Shown here: positions 1 through 8,956 of the stretch, in pieces | Layout: every line of letters starts with the position of its first letter | Position numbering within the stretch: position 1 is the first letter of the stretch | Assembly (NCBI RefSeq): GCF_026342835.1 | Contig: NZ_JAPEMI010000001.1 | Coordinates: forward strand, 7,012,501 to 7,076,500 | Length of the DNA: 64,000 nt | Reading direction: 5' to 3' | DNA from: Streptomyces sp. NBC_00154 | GTDB taxonomy: Bacteria; Actinomycetota; Actinomycetes; Streptomycetales; Streptomycetaceae | Notes under the pieces: generated by a model | What the model saw: the letters and a program-made list of their open reading frames with translations, nothing else | Database searches by the model: none | Told to the model about the DNA's origin: nothing | Made by a program: the position numbers and the translations under genes

Positions 1-293
1 CCGGACACCGGGTGAAGATCGCCAGCCAGCCGGTCGCCGAGATCATCGCCATGCCGCGCGCCTACATCGTCGAGGACCCCCGCGGTGTCATGAAGTTCGT
101 CCTCGACGCCGACACCGACGACATTCTCGGCGCCGCCCTGCTCAGCATCGACGCGCAGGAACTCATCAACACTGTCGCGCTCGCCATGCGGCACGGCGTC
201 AAGGCGGCCGAACTCCGCGACGCCGTTTACCAGCACCCCACCTCCACCGAAGCCTTCAACGACGTACTCGCCACCATCGTGCGAGCCGATTGA
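1..293 (+). CDS. Pyridine nucleotide-disulfide oxidoreductase, C-terminal end (5' partial)
   Basis: The reading frame is open from base 3 and enters from outside the window, so only the last 96 residues are visible. They match the dimerization domain of FAD-dependent disulfide oxidoreductases such as mercuric reductase or dihydrolipoamide dehydrogenase. Visible marks are the beta-strand region with DILGAALL, a central helix, and the closing HPTSTEAF segment, whose His is the family's catalytic base paired with a Glu. The FAD and NAD(P) domains and the redox CxxxxC would lie upstream, so the substrate cannot be told. The next gene starts 75 bp downstream on the same strand. Confidence 0.85.
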   Translation, partial: GHRVKIASQPVAEIIAMPRAYIVEDPRGVMKFVLDADTDDILGAALLSIDAQELINTVALAMRHGVKAAELRDAVYQHPTSTEAFNDVLATIVRAD

Positions 294-368
294 CCACCAG
301 TCGCTCGCGCCCGGGCCGTTTCTCTCGAATCAGCCGCGGCGTGGCATCGAGAAGGGAAGGGTGCGGCT

Positions 369-1121
369 GTGACTACTGCATCGATGACGGGGAAAGTCGC
401 GCTGGTGACCGGGGCGACCAGCGGCATCGGGGCGGCCGCTGCGGAAGTGCTCGCCGAGCGCGGTGCGCACGTAGTGGTGGCGGGCCGGGACCGAGCACGC
501 GGCGAGGCCGTCGTCGACACAATCCGGGAATCCGGTGGCACGGCCGACTTCTTGGCCGCCGACCTGCTGGACGCCGGCTCGGTCCGGGAGTTGGCTCGAC
601 AAGCCGTCGAACTGGGTGGTGGCCGGGTGGACATCCTGGTCAACGGCGCGGGCATCTATCCGTTCGGGCCCACCGAGCAGGCATCGGAGAGCGAGGTCGA
701 CGCCGTCTACGCGCTGAACGTGAAGGCTCCCTTCTACCTGGTGGCGGAACTCGCGCCGGCGATGGCAGAGCGGGGCAGCGGGGCGATCGTCAACGTCAGC
801 ACCATGGCGGCCGCACTCGGCTTCTCGGGAGTGGCGCTGTACGGCTCGAGCAAGGCCGCCGTGAACCTGCTGACCAAGGCCTGGGCCGCCGAATACGGCC
901 CGCGCGGGGTCCGGGTCAACGCCGTGCAGCCCGGTCCGACCCGGACCGAGGGCACGGCGGGCATGGGGGAGGACCTCGACACCCTCGCCGCCCAGGCGCC
1001 CGCCGGGCGGCCGGCTTCCCTGGGGGAGATCGCCGAGGCGATCGCGTACCTGGCCGGCGATGCCGCGAGTTTCGTGCAGGGCGTTGTGCTGCCTGTCGAC
1101 GGCGGCCGCACGGCTGTGTGA
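369..1121 (+). CDS. SDR family NAD(P)-dependent oxidoreductase
   Basis: A classical short-chain dehydrogenase/reductase of 250 residues, the usual length. It has the cofactor motif GATSGIG at residues 15-21, an NGAG motif at 92-95 (normally NAG), and YGSSK with Tyr158 and Lys162. The residue 13 positions before the catalytic Tyr, normally Ser, is Thr145, with Ser144 just before it, so the hydroxyl-bearing catalytic residue may be changed. The C-terminus has the PVDGG segment typical of the family. The GTG start was chosen because a purine-rich AAGGG lies upstream; an in-frame ATG five codons further in is an alternative. Cytosolic; the substrate is unknown. Confidence 0.88.
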   Translation: MTTASMTGKVALVTGATSGIGAAAAEVLAERGAHVVVAGRDRARGEAVVDTIRESGGTADFLAADLLDAGSVRELARQAVELGGGRVDILVNGAGIYPFGPTEQASESEVDAVYALNVKAPFYLVAELAPAMAERGSGAIVNVSTMAAALGFSGVALYGSSKAAVNLLTKAWAAEYGPRGVRVNAVQPGPTRTEGTAGMGEDLDTLAAQAPAGRPASLGEIAEAIAYLAGDAASFVQGVVLPVDGGRTAV

Positions 1122-1147
1122 ACGGGACCTCCAGGCCGGTGGCGTTC

Positions 1148-1219
1148 CCCGTCGCTGTTGCCCCCGCCATCGTCGACCGTCTCACCTTCGGCAGCGACAT
1201 CATCGAAGCCGGCACCTGG
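1148..1219 (+). pseudogene. IstB-like transposase helper, C-terminal scrap
   Basis: A 24-codon stretch immediately after the SDR gene reads VAPAIVDRLTFGSDIIEAGT, which resembles the end of the ATPase domain of IS21-type IstB helper proteins (a helix followed by a D-R-x-T-F strand and I-I-E-x-G-T). Nothing of the Walker motifs or of IstA is nearby and the frame degrades at once. I take it as a relic of an insertion sequence. The identification rests on memory of the family and a short match. Confidence 0.4.
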
Positions 1220-1848
1220 TCAACGGCTCATCAACCTGTTCAAGGGTCACCGTCACACTGCCGGTCTCACCATCGTGGGTGAAGGGAAGGATCACGGCAT
1301 CAAGCTGTCAATGGCGCGCCGTCAGCTACAAGAGTGAGAAAGAGACCGCTTGGAGCAAAAGACGGGCAGACGCCCTGGCCGACCGCACAACCACCGTGCC
1401 GGACGGTGGTGGGTCTGTTCCCCCGGCAGTTTGCAGCCCGGTCGTGGGACGAGGACGATCCCGATTACGTTCCGGACTTGCCGCCCGCGTGGGCACGCGT
1501 GGTTGACGTCGGGTCCTCTCCCGCTGCTCGGTGATCCCGTCTTTGGCCGCCGCGTCCAGGGTGATCGCCCCTCCCTCGATGCGCAGCAGAACAAGTGCGC
1601 CACCCGGAATCCCTGGTCGGATCAGATCGGTTCTCCGCGACAGATGCGCTGTTGCGTCCGTCGGTGACGCGGCTCCTGGACGGAGGCGTATGGACGCGAT
1701 GGCTGGCGGCACTGGCCGGGCAGCACGCTCATCCACCTGGGACACCACCATGTTCCCGGGCCGGAACCTGATCACCGAGCCATGCGTCCTATCGGGCACG
1801 TCGTGCTCGCTCCGGGCCGAGGACGGGTCCGAGGCAGGTGGGTGGGAC
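1220..1848. other. Intergenic region without a confident gene
   Basis: About 630 bp between the SDR gene and the endonuclease/phosphatase-fold gene. Several long open frames exist on both strands, including one of 174 codons on the minus strand, but none shows a recognisable domain, a ribosome binding site and consistent third-position G/C together. With the IstB scrap at its left edge it looks like decayed mobile-element DNA. I see no terminator or operator that I would defend. Confidence 0.4.
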
Positions 1849-2892
1849 ATGGTGAAGCGGGCGACCAGCAGGGTGGCGCCGGAATCCAGGACTACGGCGC
1901 CCCGGTGGTGGCCGATTCACGTCGGCCGGTGGCGTCAGCGGTGGGGCAAGGACGCCAAGGGCCAGTCATCCTGGGCGCGTGGGCGTGTTCTCGCGGCGCT
2001 TGCCGTGCTGGCCTCCGGCCTGATGGCCTTCCACGCGATCGTGCCCAACGCCGTGGGCCACCTGGGCAGTCTGCTGGAGGCATTCCTGCCCTGGCTCGGC
2101 CTGGCCGTCCCGGTGCTGCTCGTCCTGGCCCTGCTGCGCCGCTCGGCCACCGCGCTGGTGTTCCTGCTTCTCCCCGCAGCCGTCTGGGCGAACCTCTTCG
2201 GCGGGTTGCTCCTCTCCGGGGACCGCGGTGTTCACGACATCACGGCGCTCCAGCACAACGTCAGTGACGAGAACACCGCTCCTGCCCGTACTGCGGAAGA
2301 TCTCATCCAGGCCGCGCCGGAGCTCATTGCCCTGGAAGAGCTGACGCCGTCCGCGCTGCCGCTCTATGAGACGGCCCTGGCGACCGACTACCCCTATCAC
2401 GCCGTTGAAGGCACCGTCGGTCTCTGGTCGAAATACCCGCTGGCAGATGTGCGCCTGGTGGACATCAAGCCCAAGGGGATCGAAGAGGGCTGGAGCCGTG
2501 GGTTGCGGGCCGACGCGCGTACGCCGTGGGGCGATATCGCTGTCTACGTCGCCCACCTGCCCTCGGTCCGTGTCCGGCTGAGCGGCTTCGACTCGGGTTG
2601 GCGGGACGAAAGTGCCGGACTGCTGGGCGCAGCCATCGCCGCCGAGAAGCTGGACAAGGTGATCCTCCTCGGTGACTTCAACAGCACGGTGGACGATCGC
2701 GGGCTGGCCCCTGTCACCTCGCAGATGAACCCGCAGGCACGGGACTTCGCCTTCAGCTGGCCCGCGGTCTTCCCCGTTTCCCGGATCGACCACATCATGA
2801 CCCGCTCGGCGACCGTCACCGACATCCGGACCCTGCCCGCCACCGGCAGCGACCACCTCCCGATCGCCGCCGGCATCAAACTTGCTTCCTGA
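1849..2892 (+). CDS. Membrane-anchored endonuclease/exonuclease/phosphatase family protein
   Basis: A 347-residue protein with a basic N-terminus, about three hydrophobic helices (roughly residues 45-65, 75-98, 100-125) and an extracytoplasmic EEP-fold catalytic domain. The EEP motifs occur in order: QHNV, an acidic LEEL, AHLP, GDFN, RIDHI and the closing SDHLP. These are the metal-binding and catalytic residues of the DNase I/phosphodiesterase superfamily, so it is probably active on a phosphate ester outside the membrane. The frame is open for 106 codons upstream, but that part is low-complexity and the ATG chosen here starts the homologous-looking part. The ribosome binding site is weak. 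Members of this kind in Streptomyces are usually annotated only by fold. Confidence 0.82.
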   Translation: MVKRATSRVAPESRTTAPRWWPIHVGRWRQRWGKDAKGQSSWARGRVLAALAVLASGLMAFHAIVPNAVGHLGSLLEAFLPWLGLAVPVLLVLALLRRSATALVFLLLPAAVWANLFGGLLLSGDRGVHDITALQHNVSDENTAPARTAEDLIQAAPELIALEELTPSALPLYETALATDYPYHAVEGTVGLWSKYPLADVRLVDIKPKGIEEGWSRGLRADARTPWGDIAVYVAHLPSVRVRLSGFDSGWRDESAGLLGAAIAAEKLDKVILLGDFNSTVDDRGLAPVTSQMNPQARDFAFSWPAVFPVSRIDHIMTRSATVTDIRTLPATGSDHLPIAAGIKLAS

Positions 2893-2938
2893 TCGCCGAG
2901 CGTGCTTGTCGGCGAACTCCTCTCAGGGCGGGGCCGAC

Positions 2939-3679
2939 TCAACGGTGCACTGATTCACCGCCGTCGCCGAGGCGAATGCTCAGCTGGGAACCCAGATCCT
3001 GGAAGCCCAGCGCAAGTGCCACACGCTTTGACGGATGCGGTCGTGCTCTCCATTGCGGAAGCAGCCCGGCATCCAGTGCATGAGTCGCCGCCGCTGACGC
3101 CACGACCCGCGCCAGCCCCCGGCCCCGACAGTCCGGCGCAACCAGCACGCCCAGGTGAGCAACCGACCGCGGCCAAGTTCGATAGCCGGCCGCGGCAACA
3201 ATGTCGTCACCGTCGCGGAGAACGAACGCAGGAGCGGTGATGTCCGCCAAGCCGCTCTCGCCTGCGTCCTCCTCACCAGCACGAACCAGGAGCGAGGCCA
3301 ACTCACCGTCGCCGCACATCACCTCCTCGACAACGGCGCCTCCATACGCAGGAAGGAAGTCGGCCCGGTCGAGATAGAAGAGGGAGGCCGGCCCGAGTAC
3401 GTCGAGGACGGGCAACACGTCACGCAGACGATTCTCATCGACGAGTCCCTCGGGGGACAGCTTCCTTGAAGCGTCCACCATCAGCTTGGCGGCCCGCGCA
3501 CTCGGCGCGGTGACGATGCCGGCACCTGCGAGGACCACGAGCCCCGTCCACAGCGGCGGACACAACCACGAGCCGGGGGAGACCACAACGTTCGCCCCGC
3601 CCGAGGAGAACTCCACTGGCGCCACCGCCAACTCAGTCCACAACTCCCGGGCCCGGCCGAGCAGCAGATCGCTAGTCAT
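2939..3679 (-). CDS. GNAT family N-acetyltransferase
   Basis: A 246-residue protein with a C-terminal GNAT domain. A central strand ends in GVLVAP and is followed by the acetyl-CoA pyrophosphate loop CRGRGLA (near residue 200), then a helix and the LGF turn. The first half (about 120 residues) resembles the N-terminal half of two-domain GNAT proteins and carries no motif I can name. The ATG at 3679 was chosen over an upstream frame extension of about 100 residues because that extension is Arg/Pro-rich shadow sequence. It is divergent from the methyltransferase gene, with about 260 bp between them. Target amine unknown. Confidence 0.8.
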   Translation of the reverse strand: MTSDLLLGRARELWTELAVAPVEFSSGGANVVVSPGSWLCPPLWTGLVVLAGAGIVTAPSARAAKLMVDASRKLSPEGLVDENRLRDVLPVLDVLGPASLFYLDRADFLPAYGGAVVEEVMCGDGELASLLVRAGEEDAGESGLADITAPAFVLRDGDDIVAAAGYRTWPRSVAHLGVLVAPDCRGRGLARVVASAAATHALDAGLLPQWRARPHPSKRVALALGFQDLGSQLSIRLGDGGESVHR

Positions 3680-3941
3680 GGCCGTATGGTGCCGGGCCCC
3701 ACGCCCCGGGACAACTGATCGTGGCATCGTCGCAGGAAACCCGGCCGCGCAACCGTCCGCCTCGCAGCTTCGGAAGTTCGAATCCCGCTTTGCCCGGTTC
3801 GCCGTCCGGGGCCTGGCGTGGTCGATTGAGGCAGGGACCACCGAGCTGGGGGCGACGGGCTGCGCCGATGGTCGCCGGCGGCCGTCGAGCCGTGGAATCA
3901 TCGGGCCGCCGGGCAGGCACTGTCTCTGCGAAGGGTGGTGG

Positions 3942-4814
3942 GTGCATGTGGTTGCCGACTGGGAGTGGGACGACACGTTGTTCCTGGGCACGGCCGTCCA
4001 CTATCAGCGTGGAAGGCTGCCGTACGCCCCCGGGCTGGCGGACATGCTCGCCGAGGTTCTGAGGCTCGACGGGCGAGGGCGTCTCGTCGACGTGGGCTGT
4101 GGACCGGGCACCCTTGCCCTGAGCCTGGCGCACTTGTTCCGCGAGATCGTCGGCGTGGACCCGGACAGTGGGATGATCGCCGAAGCCAGGCGCGGGGCCG
4201 CCGAGCGTGGAGTGACCGGGAAGGCGCAGTGGGTGCGGGCCCGGGCCGAGGATCTGCCCGCGGGTCTTGGAAGGTTCACGGTCGCGACCTTCGGCCAGTC
4301 CTTCCACTGGATGGATCGCGACCTGGTGGCGGCAACCGTCAGGGACATGCTCCAGTCCGGCGGGGCGCTGGTGCACATCTCGGACTTGAAGACGGAGACC
4401 CGAGCCGTCGACGGTCTTCCATATCCGGCACCCCCTTATGCGGCAGTGGAGGAGCTGGTCAGGCACTACCTGGGGCCGGTCCGACGAGCCGGCCGGGGGA
4501 CGCTGCCGCACGGAACACCCGGCGGTGAGGCGGCGGTGCTCACCCGGGCGGGATTCGCCGGTCCTCAGCGCCATGTAGTGCCCGGCGGGCAGGCGTTGGA
4601 GCGCACCGATGACGATGTCGTCGCGTGGGCGTTCTCGATGTCGTTCTCGGCTCCGCACCTGTTCGGCGCGCGCCGCGACGACTTCGAAGCGGACCTGCGT
4701 CGACTGCTGCGGGAGGTCTCCCCGTCGGGCAGGTTCTCCGAACGCCGGCCGAGCACCGAGGTCTTCGTCTGGTGGAAAGGCACCGCCGAACCAGGACCCG
4801 TGCCAACCCCGTGA
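3942..4814 (+). CDS. Class I SAM-dependent methyltransferase
   Basis: A 290-residue methyltransferase. Motif I is VDVGCGPG near residues 47-54, followed by an acidic GVDPD at the end of strand 2, a post-motif RAEDLPA, and the FHWMD segment seen in small-molecule methyltransferases of the type-11 group. The GTG at 3942 follows GAAGGG by six bases; a second GTG at 3948 is possible, and the longer open frame upstream overlaps the divergent GNAT promoter region and looks non-coding. The C-terminal half contains the hydrophobic substrate cap. Neighbours do not reveal the acceptor. Confidence 0.85.
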   Translation: MHVVADWEWDDTLFLGTAVHYQRGRLPYAPGLADMLAEVLRLDGRGRLVDVGCGPGTLALSLAHLFREIVGVDPDSGMIAEARRGAAERGVTGKAQWVRARAEDLPAGLGRFTVATFGQSFHWMDRDLVAATVRDMLQSGGALVHISDLKTETRAVDGLPYPAPPYAAVEELVRHYLGPVRRAGRGTLPHGTPGGEAAVLTRAGFAGPQRHVVPGGQALERTDDDVVAWAFSMSFSAPHLFGARRDDFEADLRRLLREVSPSGRFSERRPSTEVFVWWKGTAEPGPVPTP

Positions 4815-5027
4815 CTCCTTCCGCGCAGGCCAAGCGTGACTGCACTCCGGTCGGTGGGCCGAGTACGTTCGGAACTCACATCCGGCGTGTTCGTGGCATC
4901 GGCTGGTCCGACCCCACCCCGAGGCGCGCCCTCCGCGACGCTGACCTGCGTAATTGTGACCGAGCAGCCATTGACAGCTGCATGGACCGTTACGGAGAGT
5001 GTTGATCTCGTCAACCGGGGTGGGAAC

Positions 5028-5846
5028 GTGGAACGACAGCAGTACGTGGAGCGGTGCTCAGAGCTCTTCGAGGTAGGCGGCTATGCCGCTGTCCGGACGA
5101 CGGCTGAGGCCGGCCTCAAGGAGCTCGGGCCGGATCCGGATCTCTTCCGCTGGCTCGGACAGGCACACGCGGCGGAGGACGAGGACGACCATGACACCGA
5201 AGCCGAGGCCGCCTATCGGCAGGGTCTCGCGCTCGCACCGGACGATCTCGGCCTCCTGGTGTCGTACCTGGAGCTGTGCCTTCGCTCCGACTCCTTCACC
5301 TATCCGGGACGCTCGAAGCGCGCGGTGGACATGCAGGCGAGGATCGAGGAACTGGCGCCGCCCGGGTCGTCCGAACGCCGGCGCGTCGACGACGCGGTCG
5401 GCTGGGCGGGCCGCGGTTACTGGGACGACCTGAAGGCCGGCGCTGCCATGGGACGGCTTCAGGGGGCAGCCGCCGCGGAACAGAGCGTGCTGGTCACGGA
5501 CGCACTGCGGCGATCCGCCCGCGGCGAGTTCGCCGGGGATGGGGGAGAGGACCTTCAGGCGGCGGAGCTGGCTGCGGCGGTCGAGCTTCTGCGGGGGCGT
5601 CGATATGCGTGGATACGCCTACTGCTCGCCCATCGAGTCGCAGCGTACGTGTGGACCTTCGTCATGTCCTTCGGCGTCAACAAGGCGCTCGTGTGGAGCG
5701 GAGTGCTGGACTTCAGCCTGTGGGGCTGGCTGTTCTGGATTCCGGTGCTCACCGCAGAGGCCAAACTTCGCCAGGCCAAGAGACCGGGCCGGCAACGGGT
5801 CGTCGCGCGCATGCAGGAACGCCACGAGCGGACGGACGCCGCGTGA
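5028..5846 (+). CDS. TPR-like protein with C-terminal membrane segments
   Basis: A 272-residue protein of unknown function. Residues 5-120 form helix pairs of the tetratricopeptide kind (a YVERCSELFEVGGY helix, then AEAAYRQGLAL followed by a second helix) rich in acidic residues (AAEDEDDHDTEAEAA). After a helical linker there are two hydrophobic stretches near residues 198-222 and 226-245, then a short basic tail, so the TPR part is probably cytosolic and membrane-tethered. The GTG at 5028 has a GGGGTGGGA element upstream; the frame is open further but that part lacks coding character. Similar proteins in Streptomyces are annotated as hypothetical or tetratricopeptide proteins. Confidence 0.7.
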   Translation: MERQQYVERCSELFEVGGYAAVRTTAEAGLKELGPDPDLFRWLGQAHAAEDEDDHDTEAEAAYRQGLALAPDDLGLLVSYLELCLRSDSFTYPGRSKRAVDMQARIEELAPPGSSERRRVDDAVGWAGRGYWDDLKAGAAMGRLQGAAAAEQSVLVTDALRRSARGEFAGDGGEDLQAAELAAAVELLRGRRYAWIRLLLAHRVAAYVWTFVMSFGVNKALVWSGVLDFSLWGWLFWIPVLTAEAKLRQAKRPGRQRVVARMQERHERTDAA

Positions 5847-6006
5847 GCGGCGATGCACAGAGTCGGCCCATTCCGGGCACTTCAGTCGAGCATAAGAAGT
5901 AGCGCAGGTCAGCTGCTACGCCATAGACGCAACCGAAACGGGCTGTCCCGTCTCCAGCGCGTCGGCCGGCGAATCCCACCCGCTGATGTGCTCCTTGCCG
6001 AACCGG

Positions 6007-6040
6007 CCCCGTAACCGCCCGCCGAGGGCGCGTTACGGGG
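6007..6040. terminator. Hairpin between convergent genes
   Basis: The inverted repeat CCCCGTAAC / GTTACGGGG (9 bp per arm, inner GCCC/GGGC pairing) lies between the plus-strand TPR gene ending at 5846 and the minus-strand rhamnosidase ending at 6247. There is no T-run, as is usual in Streptomyces. It is placed to serve both strands. The rest of 5847-6246 shows no gene. Confidence 0.5.
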
Positions 6041-6246
6041 CGGGTCCGCGTTCGAGGTTCACGCAGCTCCGGTCGGAGACTCGTCCCGGGCATTGTCCGC
6101 CGCGCACGGATCGAGGTACGCGCTGACCGCGGTCGCACGTGCGGGCAGGACGGAGATGAACTCGCCCGGTCCCCGCCCCTCAGCCATGGCGGAGAGAGCA
6201 GGTCACCCGGACCGGCCGGGCTGCCGGCAGAACTCAAGCTTCAGCC

Positions 6247-8874
6247 TCAACTCTCGCGCATCACCGTGAACCGGTGTGTGCCCTGATCGAGGCCGGAGAC
6301 AGTCACGTACCCGGCCTCGGGACGCACCGCGGATGTGGTCGCCCTGCCGTTCTTCCAGAGCGTCCGGCCGCCGGAGTACACGGTGACGCGGTGGCCGTTC
6401 GTGGGCAGGGCCACGGCACCGAGCGTGCCCCGCGGAGCCCGCACGGTCAGAGTGAACGTCGCGTCCTTGCGAACCCACTCCACGCCCAACGGGCCCTGTG
6501 GGGTGGGAAGTTCGCCCTGTGCCCAGTTCACCGATCCGGGATGCGGACGTACCTCCCAAGTGGAGTACCCGGGCGACGTCGGCTTCGCGCCGAGCAGTTG
6601 GTGGGTGAGCGCAGGCAGGACCCCGGTGGACCAGCCGTGCGCCATGCTCGTGTAGGCGTCCTCGTACAGCGAGCCGTCCGGGCCGATGCCCTCCCACTGG
6701 GTGATGCCGGGGTCGTGGCTGTCCATCCATCCGTAGGTGCGCTTGATCTGGTCGATCGCCGAGTCGGCCAGGCCGGTCTCGAAGCGCGCCACGAACTCCG
6801 GGTAGGAAGTGAAGGCGTACACGCGCTGGGAGGCGCCTCCGAAGAGCGTGTCGTTGTCCATGAATGCGTTGCCGTAACGGCGCTTTGTCGTTTTGTCGAG
6901 GTGAGCCAGCGCCGCGGCTGCCCGTTCGGAGTCGGCCACGCCTGAGGTGATGGCGATGGCGTTGCCGTCCTGGGCGTGCCGGACCGCGCCGGTCGCGGAG
7001 TCCAGATACGCTCCCGCGGACTCGTCCCACAGGTGGGTGTTGATCGCCTGAGCGACCTTCTTGGCCCGCTCCTGCCATCGTTGCGCGTCCCCGGCATGGC
7101 CCAGATGGACGGCGATGCGTGCCGCGTCGCCCAAGGCCTGTACGTAGTTGGCGTTGTAGTAGGTGACCCGGCCGGTGCGGCCGAGGAACGCGTAGTCGCC
7201 GTAGCCGGCCGTTCCGTTGAGTCCCTTGCTCAGCAGCCCCGCATCGTCCGTGACGCTCGGGTACCAGGTGTCGAGCACCTTGAGCAGCTGCGGGTAGTAG
7301 CGCGCCGCATAGTCCCGGTCCCCGGTGTAGAGCAGGTAATCCCAGCTGCACGTCACCCACCACAACGGGTAGTCGAACAGAGGAAGGGTGTAGTTGTTGA
7401 TCGAGGCCGGCGGGATCCATCCGTCGTCCCGCTGGTGTTCGGCGAGGTCGGCCAGCACGTTGCGGGCAGCCTCGGCCACTTCGTCGTGGGTGAGGTAGAG
7501 GGTGCGACCAGACACCGCGAGGTCGCCGACATAGGGGTCGCGGTCCCGCTTGGGACCGTCGTGCAGGACCAGCTTGCCGTCCAGCGAGGCGCTGAAGGCG
7601 TTGCGGGGATCCACGTCGTCCTTGCGGAAGGTGTCGACGACCAACTCGTTCGTGTAGGACGCGCCGTACCAGTAGCGGTTCAACTCCTCGTCGGAGCAGA
7701 GGAACCAGCCCCGGTAGGAGTCCGGTGTGCCGACGTATGCCGTGAAGTCGAGCGACACCGCGTCGACGGCCACAGTGCCCCAGGGCTGGGCGGCGGGTGC
7801 GTCGGACGGCAGGGCGTCCAGCGTGATCTTGAGATAGCGGAAGCCGTGCAGTCCGTCGGCGTACACCTTGTCGCCGTCCGAACCGTAGCCCTTCTTGTCC
7901 GTCCATGATGCGCCGCCCGCCGGTACGGCGTACTGATCGGTGCCCTGCCCGGCGCCTCCCGCCTGGTCGGCGCGGGTGAAGTCGGAGCGGTCGGTGAGGT
8001 ACTGCAGCGTCTCGGAGAATGCGAGGCGCACCCCGGGGTGGTTGTCCGAGGCCCAGGCGAAGTCCACCTTCGGGTACCCGACGACGACCTTGCCGAAGTC
8101 GAGCGTCACACTGGGGGCCACCACCGGGTCCACGGCTTCCGGCCAGACCTCGTTGATACGGGTGAACACGCCCCGGCCGAGGTCCTGGGCGGCGGTGACC
8201 GTGATCCGTACCCGAGTCGTGGAGACCGGAGTGTCGAAGCGGACGGCGCGCTGCACGGCACTGTTGCCGGTGACCGTGGCGACCGTCCGCCACGCCGAGG
8301 CCGCCCATACGGCCACAGTGAAAGCGGTCGGCACCCCGTCCGTGCTGGACACCACTGTCAGGCCCGACAGCTCCTGCTCCTCGGGCGTGGTGAGCGTCAG
8401 GCTGTCGGGGAAGTCGCGCTCGGTGTCGTCGTTCCAGAACGTGCCGAGGTCGCCGTCGACGGCATTCCCGGCCTCGTACGTGCGCGGCCGGCCGTCGTTA
8501 CCGTTGTTGCCCGCGTGTGTGGAGGACGCCTCGACGGTGGTTCCCTCCGGCCAGCGGGGCGCCGCGGGCGGCTGGGCGCGGCGCAGGACAGTGACCTTGC
8601 CGCCGGATGTCAGGAGGGCGTCGGGCCGCGTCACGTCACCGTCCGACCGGACGATCCGTACCGGCCGCACCATGCGCCCGGTCGGTCCTTGTACATAACG
8701 GTGCCAGGACCCGGCCGCGGGCAGGCGGCCGGACACGGTGGGCCCTGTGGCCGCTGCCGGGCCGGCCGCCGTCAGTGGAAGCCCGGCGGCCGCGGCCAGC
8801 ACCGCACCGCCGAAGCCCACTTCGAGCACCGTTCGCCGATTCGGCCCCGATGTTGTCTTCACTTCATCCGTCAT
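6247..8874 (-). CDS. Secreted GH78-type alpha-L-rhamnosidase with discoidin-like domain
   Basis: An 875-residue secreted hydrolase. The N-terminus carries a twin-arginine signal (RRTVLEVGF then an Ala-rich core ending near residue 40). A discoidin-like carbohydrate-binding segment follows (about residues 100-210, with NAVDGDLGTFW), then beta-sandwich domains and the (alpha/alpha)6 barrel. The barrel has DVDPRNAFS where GH78 enzymes carry the D-x-x-R-DE acid region, and WEGIGPDGSLYEDA near the end. The C-terminal sandwich domain matches rhamnosidases. The conserved DERLGW motif of the upstream partner is altered here, so substrate preference may differ. It follows the other rhamnosidase gene by 82 bp and is probably cotranscribed. 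ATG at 8874 starts just ahead of the Tat signal. Confidence 0.8.
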   Translation of the reverse strand: MTDEVKTTSGPNRRTVLEVGFGGAVLAAAAGLPLTAAGPAAATGPTVSGRLPAAGSWHRYVQGPTGRMVRPVRIVRSDGDVTRPDALLTSGGKVTVLRRAQPPAAPRWPEGTTVEASSTHAGNNGNDGRPRTYEAGNAVDGDLGTFWNDDTERDFPDSLTLTTPEEQELSGLTVVSSTDGVPTAFTVAVWAASAWRTVATVTGNSAVQRAVRFDTPVSTTRVRITVTAAQDLGRGVFTRINEVWPEAVDPVVAPSVTLDFGKVVVGYPKVDFAWASDNHPGVRLAFSETLQYLTDRSDFTRADQAGGAGQGTDQYAVPAGGASWTDKKGYGSDGDKVYADGLHGFRYLKITLDALPSDAPAAQPWGTVAVDAVSLDFTAYVGTPDSYRGWFLCSDEELNRYWYGASYTNELVVDTFRKDDVDPRNAFSASLDGKLVLHDGPKRDRDPYVGDLAVSGRTLYLTHDEVAEAARNVLADLAEHQRDDGWIPPASINNYTLPLFDYPLWWVTCSWDYLLYTGDRDYAARYYPQLLKVLDTWYPSVTDDAGLLSKGLNGTAGYGDYAFLGRTGRVTYYNANYVQALGDAARIAVHLGHAGDAQRWQERAKKVAQAINTHLWDESAGAYLDSATGAVRHAQDGNAIAITSGVADSERAAAALAHLDKTTKRRYGNAFMDNDTLFGGASQRVYAFTSYPEFVARFETGLADSAIDQIKRTYGWMDSHDPGITQWEGIGPDGSLYEDAYTSMAHGWSTGVLPALTHQLLGAKPTSPGYSTWEVRPHPGSVNWAQGELPTPQGPLGVEWVRKDATFTLTVRAPRGTLGAVALPTNGHRVTVYSGGRTLWKNGRATTSAVRPEAGYVTVSGLDQGTHRFTVMRES

Positions 8875-8956
8875 GCTGGCGTGCCTCCATCTGCGCGCAC
8901 CGTCCATGCGCGGGTGATTCGATGTGGATCGGGCGTCACCGGAACGTCGTTACAGC

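Noticed and set aside
3765..3805. A tRNA-like T-arm sequence (GTTCGAATCCCGC) between the GNAT and methyltransferase genes
   Set aside because: The 5' side of the stem does not pair and no acceptor, D or anticodon arms can be drawn. At most a fragment of a tRNA end or chance.
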